From positions 186,001-250,000 of the forward strand of contig CAVUVM010000001.1 in the NCBI GenBank assembly GCA_963744935.1: 64,000 bases of DNA. Direction: 5' to 3'. The notes beneath the pieces are model-generated. The model was not told the origin of the DNA. It searched no databases and worked only from the letters and a program-made list of their open reading frames with translations. Both the position numbers and the translations under genes were made by a program. Positions 18,070 to 26,811 of the stretch are shown in pieces. Each line of letters begins with the position of its first letter. The first letter of the stretch is position 1. The stretch comes from Bog-473 sp963744935. GTDB taxonomy: Bacteria; Actinomycetota; Acidimicrobiia; Acidimicrobiales; RAAP-2.

Positions 18070-19523
18070 GCGATCCCCACCGCCTTGACCCGGCAGAACT
18101 CCTCGACGCCGAGCCTGCCCCCCTCTTTGCCCATACCCGAGATGCCGATGCCGCCGAATGGACGCTGCACCCGCAGGTTGGCGGCGCCGTTGATCAGCAC
18201 CTCGCCGGCCACGATCTCCTCCGCCAACCGCAGGGCGCGAGACAGGTTCTGGGTCTGGACGTAGCCGGAGAGCCCATACCGGGTGTTGTTGGCGATACTC
18301 ACCGCTTCATCCTCGGTCTCGAAAGGCGTGATGGCCAACACTGGACCGAATACCTCGTTCTGGGCCAGCTCGGACTCGGGGTCCACGTCGGCGAACACCG
18401 TCGGCTCAATGAAGTAGCCGCTCGCGAGGTCACCTTCGAGGCGTGAGCCACCTGCGACGAGGCGGGCGCCGTCGTGTTGGGCGCGACCGATCATGCCCAG
18501 GATCCGCTCGAGTGCCGCTTCGTTCACCACCGGCCCGGCGAGGACGGTTGGGTCCCAGGGGTCACCGACGGGGATGCCCTTGGCCATCGTGGCCACGCGG
18601 TCGACCACGTCGTCGTAAACGGGACGTTGCACGAGCATGCGGGTTGGGAAGGCGCAGCCCTGCCCGGAGAGGACGCCGACGCTCATCATCGTCCCGATCC
18701 CGCACGCCGCGTCGAGGTCGGCATCCTCAAAAACGATGTTGGCCGATTTGCCGCCGAGCTCGAGGGTGGCCGGCTTCATCGTGTCGGCGCACGCGTGGAG
18801 GATCTTGCTCGCGGTCGAGGGTCCGCCGGTGAAGGAGACCATGCGAATCTTGGGGTGAGTGACGAGCGCCTCTCCCGCCGCAGGGTCGCCGGGGAGGATG
18901 CTGCACACACCGGTGGGAAACCCTGCCTCTTCAATCAGATCTTGGAAGAGCTCGGCTGAGAAGGGGGTGAGCTCTGAAGGCTTGCAGACGACGGTGCAGC
19001 CGGCGGCGAGGGCGGCCGGGATCTTCATGGCGAGCGAGATGAGCGGCCCGTTCCACGTGATGATGATGCCGACCGCGCCATAGGGCTGGAGCACCGTGTA
19101 GTTGAGCTCCCCTACTCCCGAGGTGTAGCCACTCGAGAGCTCGCCCGAGATCTTGTCGGCCCACCCGGCGTAGTAGCGGGTCCACTCCACCGCGGAGCCG
19201 GTCATGCCGCCGACGACCGAGGCCGGCGTGCCGTTGTCCATGGTCCCCCGCCTTGCGAACTCCTCGGCGTTGGCCTCTATCAGCTCCGCCAGACGCAACA
19301 ACAATCGTCGCTTCTCTTCGGGGGGCGTGGATCGCCAGGACACGAAGGCCGCATCGGCGGCGTTCACCGCGCGATCGATCTCGCCCGGACCGGCCAGGGG
19401 TATGCGCGCATCGACGGTCCCGGTGCTCGGATCGACGTGGTCGTGCACGCCGCCGCTGCCGGTGTCGAAGCGCTCTCCCGCGACGTGCAGGTAGACGGCC
19501 GGACGGGATGCGGTGTCGGTCAT
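18066..19523 (-). CDS. NAD(P)-dependent aldehyde dehydrogenase
   Basis: 485 residues, the normal length. Rossmann and active-site motifs: TWNGPLISLAMKIPAALAAG, VSFTGGPSTASKI, general base Glu at about 255 in LELGGKSAN and catalytic Cys near 290 in GQGCAFPTR. Oxidises an aldehyde to the acid, probably the product of the SDR encoded downstream in the same operon. The promoter region, shared with the crotonase at 19632, contains a box A site and a separate inverted repeat. Confidence 0.92.
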   Translation of the reverse strand: MTDTASRPAVYLHVAGERFDTGSGGVHDHVDPSTGTVDARIPLAGPGEIDRAVNAADAAFVSWRSTPPEEKRRLLLRLAELIEANAEEFARRGTMDNGTPASVVGGMTGSAVEWTRYYAGWADKISGELSSGYTSGVGELNYTVLQPYGAVGIIITWNGPLISLAMKIPAALAAGCTVVCKPSELTPFSAELFQDLIEEAGFPTGVCSILPGDPAAGEALVTHPKIRMVSFTGGPSTASKILHACADTMKPATLELGGKSANIVFEDADLDAACGIGTMMSVGVLSGQGCAFPTRMLVQRPVYDDVVDRVATMAKGIPVGDPWDPTVLAGPVVNEAALERILGMIGRAQHDGARLVAGGSRLEGDLASGYFIEPTVFADVDPESELAQNEVFGPVLAITPFETEDEAVSIANNTRYGLSGYVQTQNLSRALRLAEEIVAGEVLINGAANLRVQRPFGGIGISGMGKEGGRLGVEEFCRVKAVGIA

Positions 19524-19553
19524 GGTCCCCCCTTGGTCGGATCCGTGGGCGTC

Positions 19554-19573
19554 AGCATACGCTCCTGTATGCT
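19554..19573. promoter_or_regulatory. inverted repeat AGCATAC-N6-GTATGCT
   Basis: Perfect 7-bp inverted repeat with a 6-bp spacer (GCTCCT), placed in the divergent region between the aldehyde dehydrogenase (start 19523) and the crotonase (start 19632) and directly abutting the box A site. Likely a second dimeric regulator site. Confidence 0.6.
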
Positions 19574-19591
19574 AAATGAGTACCCTGAATT
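19574..19591. promoter_or_regulatory. box A site, aldehyde dehydrogenase / crotonase divergent promoter
   Basis: AAATGAGTACCCTGAATT on plus, read toward the aldehyde dehydrogenase as AATTCAGGGTACTCATTT. 51 bp upstream of 19523 and 41 bp upstream of 19632. Confidence 0.55.
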
Positions 19592-19631
19592 CGGAGATTC
19601 GGGGACCACACGCGCGTCACTGGGAGGCCAG

Positions 19632-20450
19632 GTGTCCACGCTGCTCATCGACCGGCCCCACGACGGTGTCGTCCGGATCACGCTGCATCGGCCCGAAAGG
19701 CTCAACGCGATGAACGCGGAGCTCGTCGGTGGGCTCCACGACGCATTGCGCGGCATCGCAGGAGATGCCTCGTGCCGGGTGGTGATCCTCACCGGGTCGG
19801 GCCGGGGGTTCTGCGCCGGGCTCGATCTGGGCGGCTACGGGGACCCACCGGGCGTCGTGGATGCGGGCCGCGTCGAGACCGGATTCGCCACGCAGACAGA
19901 CATTGCCGCCCTCGTCCCACGGCTGCGCTCGCTGCCGCAGCCGGTCATCGCCGCCGTCAACGGTCCCGCCGCCGGCGGCGGCCTCGCACTGGCGCTCGCG
20001 AGTGACATCCGGATCGCCGCCCGCTCGGCGCGGTTCAACGTCGCCTTCGTCCGGCTCGGCATCTCGGGCTGTGACATCGGGGTGAGCTGGTTGCTCCCTC
20101 GTTTGATCGGGGCATCACGCGCCTGGGAATTGATGCTGACCGGCCGCATTATCGGGGCCGAGGAGGCCGACCGGATCGGCCTGGTTCTGCGGGTGGTCCC
20201 CGACGAAGAGCTGCTCGACGCCGCCCTCGAGACGGCCGGCCTCATCGCCGCCAACAGCCCCTGGGGGATCCGCATGACCAAGGAGGTGATGTGGTCGCAG
20301 CTCGAGGTCGGTTCCCTGCAGGCCGGGATCGATCTCGAGAACCGCACCCAGGTCCTCTCGTCCATGACCGGCGACATGCGTGAAGCGGTGGCAGCGTTCC
20401 TGGAGAAGCGCCCGCCGCGCTTTGGAAACACGGAGCACCCCGCGCCATAG
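19632..20450 (+). CDS. enoyl-CoA hydratase/isomerase (crotonase)
   Basis: 272 residues from GTG 19632, which has GGGAGG five bases upstream; upstream in-frame codons overlap the regulatory sites and are not used. Crotonase features: LHRPERLNAMN, oxyanion-hole segment GRGFCAGLDLGG, and AAVNGPAAGGGLALALASDIRIA. One usual glutamate position reads SGCDIGVSW, so an isomerase or other crotonase reaction is as possible as hydration. Confidence 0.85.
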   Translation: MSTLLIDRPHDGVVRITLHRPERLNAMNAELVGGLHDALRGIAGDASCRVVILTGSGRGFCAGLDLGGYGDPPGVVDAGRVETGFATQTDIAALVPRLRSLPQPVIAAVNGPAAGGGLALALASDIRIAARSARFNVAFVRLGISGCDIGVSWLLPRLIGASRAWELMLTGRIIGAEEADRIGLVLRVVPDEELLDAALETAGLIAANSPWGIRMTKEVMWSQLEVGSLQAGIDLENRTQVLSSMTGDMREAVAAFLEKRPPRFGNTEHPAP

Positions 20451-20480
20451 TCCCCGAACGTGCACATCCGATTGTGGATG

Positions 20481-20499
20481 CGTCGCGCTCCACGCGACG
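20481..20499. terminator. hairpin between convergent genes
   Basis: CGTCGCG-CTCCA-CGCGACG gives a perfect 7-bp GC stem with a 5-nt loop; a smaller CATCC/GGATG stem precedes it at 20465-20480. It lies in the 58-bp gap between the crotonase (ends 20450, plus) and TetR (ends 20509, minus), so a bidirectional terminator is likely although no U tract follows. Confidence 0.5.
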
Positions 20500-20508
20500 T
20501 CACAGCTT

Positions 20509-21120
20509 TCACGGAGATGTTCTGAGTCCTCCTAGTAGCCGCATGAGCAATTGACGCGCCTGCCTGTGAGCTTGGTGGCGGTCGGGGGCGTTGGCAATGT
20601 AGAGGGCGGCTTCGTCGACGGCTGCGAGGAGCATGTGTGCTAGCGGCCCTGTGGGCTGGCGGGCAATGACCTTCTGCGCCACTGCTGCGTCAAGCATTGC
20701 CGTGATCACGCCGAGCCCGTAGTCGGCCTCAAGGCTACGCCACTGGTCCCACCCGAGCACCGCCGGGCCGTCGACGAGCAGGATCTGTTGCACGTCCGCG
20801 TTCTCAGCCGACGCGTCGAGGAACTGCTGAAGCGCCGCAGTCAGCAACTCGAGCGCGTCGTCACGTTCGTTCACGACCGTCGCGGCTGCCAGGTCCGCCT
20901 GGACCTGATCGAACACGGCCCGGAACAGCTCCTCCTTGTCGGCGAAGTGGTGGTACAGGGCACCACGGGTGCCGACATCGGCCTGGGCGACGATCTCCTC
21001 CGTCCCGGTGGCGAAGTACCCCTTGGTGACGAAGAGCTCGCGTGCAGCGGCGATCAGTGCCGCCTTGGTGGCTTCGCCCCGTGGGAGTTGCTCGGGTCTC
21101 GAACGATCAGACCTTGACAT
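20509..21120 (-). CDS. TetR/AcrR family transcriptional regulator
   Basis: 203 residues with HTH EATKAALIAAARELFVTKGY, TGTEEIVAQADVGTRGALYH and HFADKEELFRAVF. The C-terminal part (WDQWRSLEADYGLGVI) matches the TetR_C_11-like group. Divergent from the epoxide-hydrolase-like gene at 21180 with an obvious repeat operator between, so it probably represses both itself and the LEH-like/P450 genes. Confidence 0.88.
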   Translation of the reverse strand: MSRSDRSRPEQLPRGEATKAALIAAARELFVTKGYFATGTEEIVAQADVGTRGALYHHFADKEELFRAVFDQVQADLAAATVVNERDDALELLTAALQQFLDASAENADVQQILLVDGPAVLGWDQWRSLEADYGLGVITAMLDAAVAQKVIARQPTGPLAHMLLAAVDEAALYIANAPDRHQAHRQARQLLMRLLGGLRTSP

Positions 21121-21125
21121 ACACC

Positions 21126-21158
21126 CTGTAGGTTAGTAATACATACAGACTGTAGGTT
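21126..21158. promoter_or_regulatory. TetR operator repeats
   Basis: CTGTAGGTT occurs twice as a direct repeat (21126-21134 and 21150-21158), and TACAG-A-CTGTA (21144-21154) is a perfect palindrome formed with the second copy. The cluster fills the 59-bp divergent gap between the TetR start and 21180. Confidence 0.7.
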
Positions 21159-21179
21159 CTTGAGCGAGAGGAAGACCGA

Positions 21180-21578
21180 ATGCCAACGTCTGGGGATGTA
21201 GTCAGAGACTTCTGCGCGGCAATCGACCGGAAGGATCTCGCCACGGTCGAATCCCTCCTCGACGAGAAGGTCGTGTATCACAACGTCGGCTCTGAACCCG
21301 CCGTAGGCAGGGAGGCGTCGCTCGCCGCGGTGAAGTTCCAGTTCGACATGTTCGATCCGATCTCGTTTCGAATTCGGAACCTCGCGGAGGACGGAGACAC
21401 GGTGCTCACGGAACGGGTCGACGAGGTGACGGCCAACGGGGTGATGGCCCCCGTGCCGGTCATGGGCACGTTCGAGGTGAGAGACGGTCGAATCGTTCAA
21501 TGGCGCGACTATTTCGACATGGGACTCACCGGCAGGTTGATAGGCGGCGAGGACGTCGCGTCGCTGCTCCCCGGCTAA
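21180..21578 (+). CDS. limonene-1,2-epoxide-hydrolase-like (SnoaL/NTF2 fold) protein
   Basis: 132 residues, close to the 149 of Rhodococcus limonene epoxide hydrolase. The family's key residues are present: Tyr-x-Asn in VVYHNVG, Arg-x-Asp in TERVDEV and the acid of WRDYFDMG. These place water for one-step acid/base opening of an epoxide without a covalent intermediate. With the P450 immediately downstream (an epoxide-forming candidate) it suggests oxidation of an alkene or terpene. Other SnoaL-like isomerase roles are possible. Confidence 0.75.
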   Translation: MPTSGDVVRDFCAAIDRKDLATVESLLDEKVVYHNVGSEPAVGREASLAAVKFQFDMFDPISFRIRNLAEDGDTVLTERVDEVTANGVMAPVPVMGTFEVRDGRIVQWRDYFDMGLTGRLIGGEDVASLLPG

Positions 21579-21698
21579 TCTCCGACTGGGTTAGATTGGC
21601 AGAGGGTGCCAAAATCTGATGGGGGTCGCACGTGACACAGAGTCCTGTACCGGCCCGGTCCGGTTCGATGCATCGGGGCAAGGGAAGTCGGGTCATTG

Positions 21699-22910
21699 AT
21701 GGCCGATGACGTTGCGGCCGGACCGGAGTCGGCGGGGGCCGAGGTCATGGCGGCGATGCTCGACCTGTCGTCGCCTCAAGCGAACTACAAGGCGGCGATT
21801 GACGGCCCCGGTTTCGTTCAGCCAGCCGAAGGTCTCGTGCTGACCTTCGATCGCTCGTTGACCGAATATGTGCTCCGCCACCATGAGCTCTTCTCTTCCC
21901 GCGTCGAGATGGGGTTAGGCAACGTTCGACCGCTGATCCCGCTCAACGTCGACCCGCCGCTCCACTCGAAGTACCGCAAGCTTCTCGATCCGCTGTTCGC
22001 CCCGAAGCGCATGGACGAACAGGAGGAAGACATCACCCGGCGGGTCATTGGCCTGATCGACGGATTCATCGACGCTGGAGAATGCAACTTCACAGAGGAC
22101 TTTGCCGAGATCTTCCCGAGCTCGGTCTTCCTCGGACTGATGGGCCTTCCCGAAGAAGAGCTCCGCATGTTCCTGCGCCTGCGCGACGGCATCTTGCACC
22201 CCGAGAAGATCGACCCCGAAGCGCTCGCCGATCCCGAGAAGCGAGCCGCGGTCATGGCCGCGACCGGTAAGGAGATCTACGAATACTTTGGCGCACTCGC
22301 TGACGAGCGGACGAGAAAACCGGCCGATGACGTCATGTCGAAGTTCGTCGTGTCCGAGGTGGAGGGTGAGCGACTATCTCGGGACGACATCGTCGATATC
22401 TGCTACCTCATGCTCATTGCGGGCCTCGACACGGTCAGCGATTCGCTTACCTGCATGTACGCCTTCCTGGCCAACCATCCCGAGCATCGACGCCAGATCG
22501 CTCAGGACCCCGATTGCGTCTCGGGCGCGGTCGAAGAGTTGCTTCGCTGGGAGTCGCCGGTGCCCTTCGGCGTCCCACGCGTCGCGACACAAGACACCGA
22601 GCTGCCCAATGGCTGTCCGATCAAGCAGGGAACCTCCGTCATGGTCCTGTACGGTGCGGCCAACGTCGACGCGAACCAGTGCCCGGAGCCCTTCGATGTA
22701 CGTTTCGATCGCGAGTCCAATCGCCACATCGCGTTCGGTGGCGGCGTCCACCGATGTCTTGGATCACACCTCGCTCGGAGAGAGCTCCGTGTCACGTTGA
22801 CCGAGTGGCACCAACGAATCCCTGACTACTGGCTCAAGTCCGGTCACGAACAACTCGAATACCCGCCTGGGCTCCGTCACGTGAAAGATCTCACGTTGGC
22901 CTGGCGCTGA
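21699..22910 (+). CDS. cytochrome P450
   Basis: 403 residues from the ATG at 21699 (a TTG directly before it is less likely). Soluble bacterial class P450: I-helix LIAGLDTVSDS at about 240 with the oxygen-activating Asp-Thr, ExxR in EELLRW near 279, and heme loop FGGGVHRCLGSHLARREL with Cys353. Resembles the actinobacterial CYP families for terpenoid or steroid hydroxylation. Needs a ferredoxin and reductase, which are not encoded nearby. The gap from 21579 holds no gene. Confidence 0.92.
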   Translation: MADDVAAGPESAGAEVMAAMLDLSSPQANYKAAIDGPGFVQPAEGLVLTFDRSLTEYVLRHHELFSSRVEMGLGNVRPLIPLNVDPPLHSKYRKLLDPLFAPKRMDEQEEDITRRVIGLIDGFIDAGECNFTEDFAEIFPSSVFLGLMGLPEEELRMFLRLRDGILHPEKIDPEALADPEKRAAVMAATGKEIYEYFGALADERTRKPADDVMSKFVVSEVEGERLSRDDIVDICYLMLIAGLDTVSDSLTCMYAFLANHPEHRRQIAQDPDCVSGAVEELLRWESPVPFGVPRVATQDTELPNGCPIKQGTSVMVLYGAANVDANQCPEPFDVRFDRESNRHIAFGGGVHRCLGSHLARRELRVTLTEWHQRIPDYWLKSGHEQLEYPPGLRHVKDLTLAWR

Positions 22911-22957
22911 CACCAACCGGTTCGCCGCTTCGAAACGAAGCGGCTCCGTGGCTTTCG

Positions 22958-24205
22958 CTATTGGAGGATCAGCGGGAGGCTCCGGAAGCCGCGGAGGGCT
23001 TGAACCGGCTTGTACCGCAGCGAGTCCCGGTCGACGGCGAGGCGCATGCGCGGGAACCGGCGCGTGAGCTCACCGACGGCGATCTGGCCCTCGAGCCGGG
23101 CCAGCTGGTTGCCCAGACAGAAGTGCTTGCCGAAGGCGAACGTGAGATGACGATTGGGGTCCCGGCCCAGATCGAGGTCGTCGGGGCGTTCGAAGACCTC
23201 TTCGTCCCGGTTGGCTGAGATGATCATGCCCAGCACCTTGCTCCCCTTCGGGAGGTTCGTGCCGTCGATCTCGACGTCCTCCAAGAGGGTGCGGGCGGCG
23301 CCACAGGGAACCGGCGTCGTGAAGCGCAGGAGCTCTTCGACGGCGCTGGGCACGAGCGTGGGATCGTGGCGGAGAAGTTCGGCCTGCTCCGGGTGCTCAA
23401 TGAGGGCGAGCGCGGAGCTCCCGATGAGGTTCGCCGTCGTGTCGTGGCCGGCGAGCATCAACAAGAAGATCATTGCGATCACTTCGTCGTCGTTGAGGGA
23501 GTCGCCGTCTTCGCTCGCCAACAGGAGGCCTGAGATCAGCCCGTCGTCGGGGACGGCGCGACGTTGCTCGGCTAGTCGCTCCAGGACGCGATAGAGCTTG
23601 CGGGCGGTCGGGACCGCTCGCAGCGCGTCGGCGGACGATCCACTGCCCAGTCGCACGACGAACCGCTCCATCAGCTCGTGGAACTCGTCACGATCGTCGT
23701 CCCCCACTCCGAGCATGGTCGAGATCACCGTCAGCGGCAGGGGAGTCGCGAACTCGCTGACGAGGTCAACGGTCTCGCTCCCCTTTTGCTCGAGCCGGTC
23801 CAAGAGATCGCTGACGATGCGCTCGACGTCGTGCTCCAGCTGCTGGACCATGCGCGGGGTGAAGGCCTTGTTGACGAGACGACGGAGCCGGGCGTGATCG
23901 GGGTCATCCTTGTAGACCATGGAGCTGGTCAGGAGCCGGAACATCTTGGGTAGATGCCGCATGAGAAAGGACGAGCCCTCACTGGTGGGGTCGCTGGAGA
24001 AGCGGACGTCGTTGTGCAGCAACAGGACGTGCTCATGGCGGGTCAGCATGTAGCCCGCCCCACCGAGCATCTGGCGGGAGTAGGCCCGGGACACCGGCAT
24101 GGTGCGGCGCAACTCCGCGTACCGTGGGTACGGGTCGTTGAACATCACCGGGTCGGCAAGGTCGGTCGCGGCTGGTCGACTGGCCTCCGCAGCGGTGGCC
24201 GTCAC
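22958..24205 (-). CDS. cytochrome P450
   Basis: 415 residues. I-helix MLAGHDTTANLIGSS, ExxR in EELLRF, and heme-binding FAFGKHFCLGNQLARLEG with the ligand Cys near 363. GTG start. It differs from the neighbouring P450 (canonical His-Asp-Thr-Thr here versus Leu-Asp-Thr-Val there), so the pair is not a recent duplication. Divergent from the GntR regulator at 24264 with a shared box A site. Confidence 0.92.
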   Translation of the reverse strand: MTATAAEASRPAATDLADPVMFNDPYPRYAELRRTMPVSRAYSRQMLGGAGYMLTRHEHVLLLHNDVRFSSDPTSEGSSFLMRHLPKMFRLLTSSMVYKDDPDHARLRRLVNKAFTPRMVQQLEHDVERIVSDLLDRLEQKGSETVDLVSEFATPLPLTVISTMLGVGDDDRDEFHELMERFVVRLGSGSSADALRAVPTARKLYRVLERLAEQRRAVPDDGLISGLLLASEDGDSLNDDEVIAMIFLLMLAGHDTTANLIGSSALALIEHPEQAELLRHDPTLVPSAVEELLRFTTPVPCGAARTLLEDVEIDGTNLPKGSKVLGMIISANRDEEVFERPDDLDLGRDPNRHLTFAFGKHFCLGNQLARLEGQIAVGELTRRFPRMRLAVDRDSLRYKPVQALRGFRSLPLILQ

Positions 24206-24240
24206 TGGCTCGACCAGGCGTTTCGGGTTCGACTCACCGT

Positions 24241-24259
24241 AAATGAGTATAACCTATTT
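24241..24259. promoter_or_regulatory. box A site between P450 and double GntR
   Basis: AAATGAGTATAACCTATTT; shares the 9-mer AAATGAGTA with the site at 19574. 36 bp upstream of the P450 start and 5 bp before the GntR ATG at 24264, which would then be a leaderless or nearly leaderless start. Position fits autoregulation. Confidence 0.6.
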
Positions 24260-24263
24260 CCCG

Positions 24264-25718
24264 ATGGCACCTCGGTCCTCCGTTGCTTCCCCAGCCCTTG
24301 CGCCTGCGGCCGTGCTCGCCCCCGTCGCGCACTCCTCCGAGTCGAAGCTGGCAGCGAGAGTGGCGCGCCGGATCCTGACGGACGTCGCGGAGCGTGGGTG
24401 GCCGGTCGGTGATGTGCTGGGGTCCCAGGCAGACCTGATGGCGCACTACGGCGTCAGCCGTGCGGTGTTCCGTGAGGCGGTGCGCCTCGTGGAGACGCAG
24501 CAGGTCGCGGCGATGCGGCGAGGACCCGGCGGAGGGTTGGTGGTGACCGAGCCGACGGTCGACGCGATCATCGACGCCGCGGTTCTCTACCTCCATCGGG
24601 CCAACACCCGGTTGGACGAGGTCTTCGAGGCCCGCATCGTGCTCGAAGAGATCGCGGCCGAGCTGGCGACTGACCGCCTCACCGATGCGGACGCGACAGA
24701 CCTGCGCTCGTTGTCCGCCGACGAAAGAAGTGGCGCCGTCACGAACCATCGTGCGCTCCATGGTCGGCTAGCGGCGATAGCTCGCAACCCGGCCATCGAG
24801 CTCTTTGTGGACATCCTCAACCGGGTCGCATTCCTGTACTTCCGCGGCGGGTCGTCGTTGACGGAGGGGACCCTCACCGCATCCCAGCACGCCCATGCGC
24901 GCATCATCGACGCGGTGCTCGAGGGCGACGCCGCCCGAGCACGCCGCCGGATGCGCCGGCACCTCGAGGCGGAGTCGACGTACCTGCAGAACCGTCACGT
25001 CTCACGCCAATTCATGCCGCGCAGCGTCGCTCTGGGCGGGGGCGTGAGCAACAAACGGGCCGAGGACGTGGCCCGCGCCGTCCTCCAGGACGTCGTGGCC
25101 GACGACCTGGAGCCGGGAGCCTTCCTCGGCTCCCAGGCGGAGCTCATCGAACGGTACGGCGCGAGCCGCGCCGTCTTCCGCGAGGCGCTCCGGCTGCTCG
25201 ACCACCACCAGATCGCAACGATGCGACGGGGGCCCGGTGGGGGCCTCTTCGTCGCGGTGCCGAGTGTCCGCGGTGTGAGCGAGGTCGTCGCCGTCTATCT
25301 CACCAGACGGGGCATTTCGATGGCCGATCTCGTGGAGCTGCGCATCCGGGTCGAACTCGCGCTGGTCGACTTGGCCATCGAGCGAGCCGACGTGGACCGC
25401 GAGGCAGACATGCAGCTGGCACTGCGGCACGAAGAGACGATGTCCCTAGCTGATTTTGCCGACGACGGCCACAACCTCCATGCCGTGATCGCCAGCCTGG
25501 CCGGCAATCGCGTCCTCGAGTTGGTCGCACTGGTTCTCATCCGGCTGATGCGCCTCCATCAGATCGAGGCGGTCACGGAGGAGGATCGTCGGCGCGCCGC
25601 CGCTGCGGTGTCGCGGGCCCACGGCGCAATCTCCCAGGCGATCGTCGGGGGCGACGGCGTAGCAGCACGCCGCCGTATGCGGCGTCACTTGGAGGCGGTC
25701 GGGACGTACCTTCGCTGA
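24264..25718 (+). CDS. tandem-duplicated GntR/FadR-family regulator (HTH-FCD-HTH-FCD)
   Basis: 484 residues, twice the usual 220-250. First unit (about 20-245): winged helix GWPVGDVLGSQADLMAHYGV, SRAVFREAVRLVE, MRRGPGGGLVVTEPT, then an all-helical FCD-like domain. Second unit (about 255-480) repeats it: LEPGAFLGSQAELIERYGAS, RAVFREALRLL, MRRGPGGGLFVAVPS. The protein is therefore a one-chain dimer and could recognise an asymmetric operator. ATG 24264 is chosen because the upstream ATG at 24243 lies inside the box A site. A paralogue of the same build is at 55329. Ligand probably an acyl-CoA or organic acid. Confidence 0.88.
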   Translation: MAPRSSVASPALAPAAVLAPVAHSSESKLAARVARRILTDVAERGWPVGDVLGSQADLMAHYGVSRAVFREAVRLVETQQVAAMRRGPGGGLVVTEPTVDAIIDAAVLYLHRANTRLDEVFEARIVLEEIAAELATDRLTDADATDLRSLSADERSGAVTNHRALHGRLAAIARNPAIELFVDILNRVAFLYFRGGSSLTEGTLTASQHAHARIIDAVLEGDAARARRRMRRHLEAESTYLQNRHVSRQFMPRSVALGGGVSNKRAEDVARAVLQDVVADDLEPGAFLGSQAELIERYGASRAVFREALRLLDHHQIATMRRGPGGGLFVAVPSVRGVSEVVAVYLTRRGISMADLVELRIRVELALVDLAIERADVDREADMQLALRHEETMSLADFADDGHNLHAVIASLAGNRVLELVALVLIRLMRLHQIEAVTEEDRRRAAAAVSRAHGAISQAIVGGDGVAARRRMRRHLEAVGTYLR

Positions 25719-25763
25719 CAGGGGTGACGACCGTGGACGAGTGGCCACCGACTGTGACCGTGG

Positions 25764-26807
25764 TCAGGTCGTCGAGAACACCTTGCGGGAGTAGTACCAA
25801 ACGGCCAACGCGCTCAGCACGACGGCGAAGGCGAGGAGCGCTCCGATCTGAGGCATGGTGTCCGCGAATGACGCGTGATCCGAGATCAGCTTGACGAACG
25901 CGTCCATCGCCCACGCCTGGGGCACGGCGTGCCCGACGTGGTTCACCGTCGAGCTGACCGCATTGAGCTGGTAGACGCAACCGCCGAGCATCCCGGCGAT
26001 GATCGCCACGATGACCGCTGTGGCGATGGCCTGCTCTTGCGAGCGCGACCACGTTCCGATGATGACGGACACGGCGGCGATGCTGATGCCGAGCAGTGCG
26101 ACCACGAGGAAGACGCTGAACGGATTTCCCCAGTGCACGTTGAAGAGGATGATTCCCACGAAGATGAGCCCGATCGCCATGGCGATCGCGGTGACCATCA
26201 TGCTTGCCATCTGGCCGAACACGATCGCCCGTTTGTGCACGGGCGCGGCGGACAGGCGCTGCAGCACGCCCAGGCGACGGGTCTCGACCATGCCGGCGGA
26301 CAGGACGAGCACCGCGATCCCCATGAAGAGGACGAGGTTGGCCGGCGCGACATACCAGAAGGGGCTCAGCGGCGCTTCCGTCCGGGTCGCACCGAGCGTC
26401 GTATCGGTGAACTTGGTGTCCTTGCCTTCGGCCGCCATGAGGTCCATCAATGCGACGGCGTCGGTGCGGGCCTGCACGGCATCAGTGGTGGCGGACTCGA
26501 TCACGAAGTCAGCTCGGACCGAGTCGCTCGTCGAGGGCAACTGGACGAGCCCGGCGACCACCCTCCCCCGCAGGATGTCGTCGGTGAGATCTGTCCGGTT
26601 GGCTTCGACGCGAACCTTGATCCCGTCAGTCGACTCGGCCAGATGCAGCAGGCGCGCCGACGGGTGCAGCAACCCGATGGGCTCCTTGGGGCTGCCCTCG
26701 AGCAACCCCGTGATCAAGATGATGATCACGGGGACGAGCGTGCTGATGATGAGCAGCCGCCGATCGCCCATGGCGCGGCGCAAGTTCACGCGGATGACAG
26801 CGATCAC
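25764..26807 (-). CDS. ABC-2 type transporter permease
   Basis: 347 residues. One membrane helix at the N-terminus (LLIISTLVPVIIILITGLL), a ~130-residue extracytoplasmic domain, then five C-terminal helices (LVLFMGIAVLVLSAGMVETR, MVTAIAMAIGLIFVGIILF and others). The VETRRLGVLQRLSAAPVHK loop is typical of NatB/YhaP-like ABC-2 exporters. Third gene of an exporter operon, 4 bp after the sister permease. Likely exports a drug, lipid or peptide. Confidence 0.85.
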   Translation of the reverse strand: MIAVIRVNLRRAMGDRRLLIISTLVPVIIILITGLLEGSPKEPIGLLHPSARLLHLAESTDGIKVRVEANRTDLTDDILRGRVVAGLVQLPSTSDSVRADFVIESATTDAVQARTDAVALMDLMAAEGKDTKFTDTTLGATRTEAPLSPFWYVAPANLVLFMGIAVLVLSAGMVETRRLGVLQRLSAAPVHKRAIVFGQMASMMVTAIAMAIGLIFVGIILFNVHWGNPFSVFLVVALLGISIAAVSVIIGTWSRSQEQAIATAVIVAIIAGMLGGCVYQLNAVSSTVNHVGHAVPQAWAMDAFVKLISDHASFADTMPQIGALLAFAVVLSALAVWYYSRKVFSTT

Positions 26808-26811
26808 AGCC

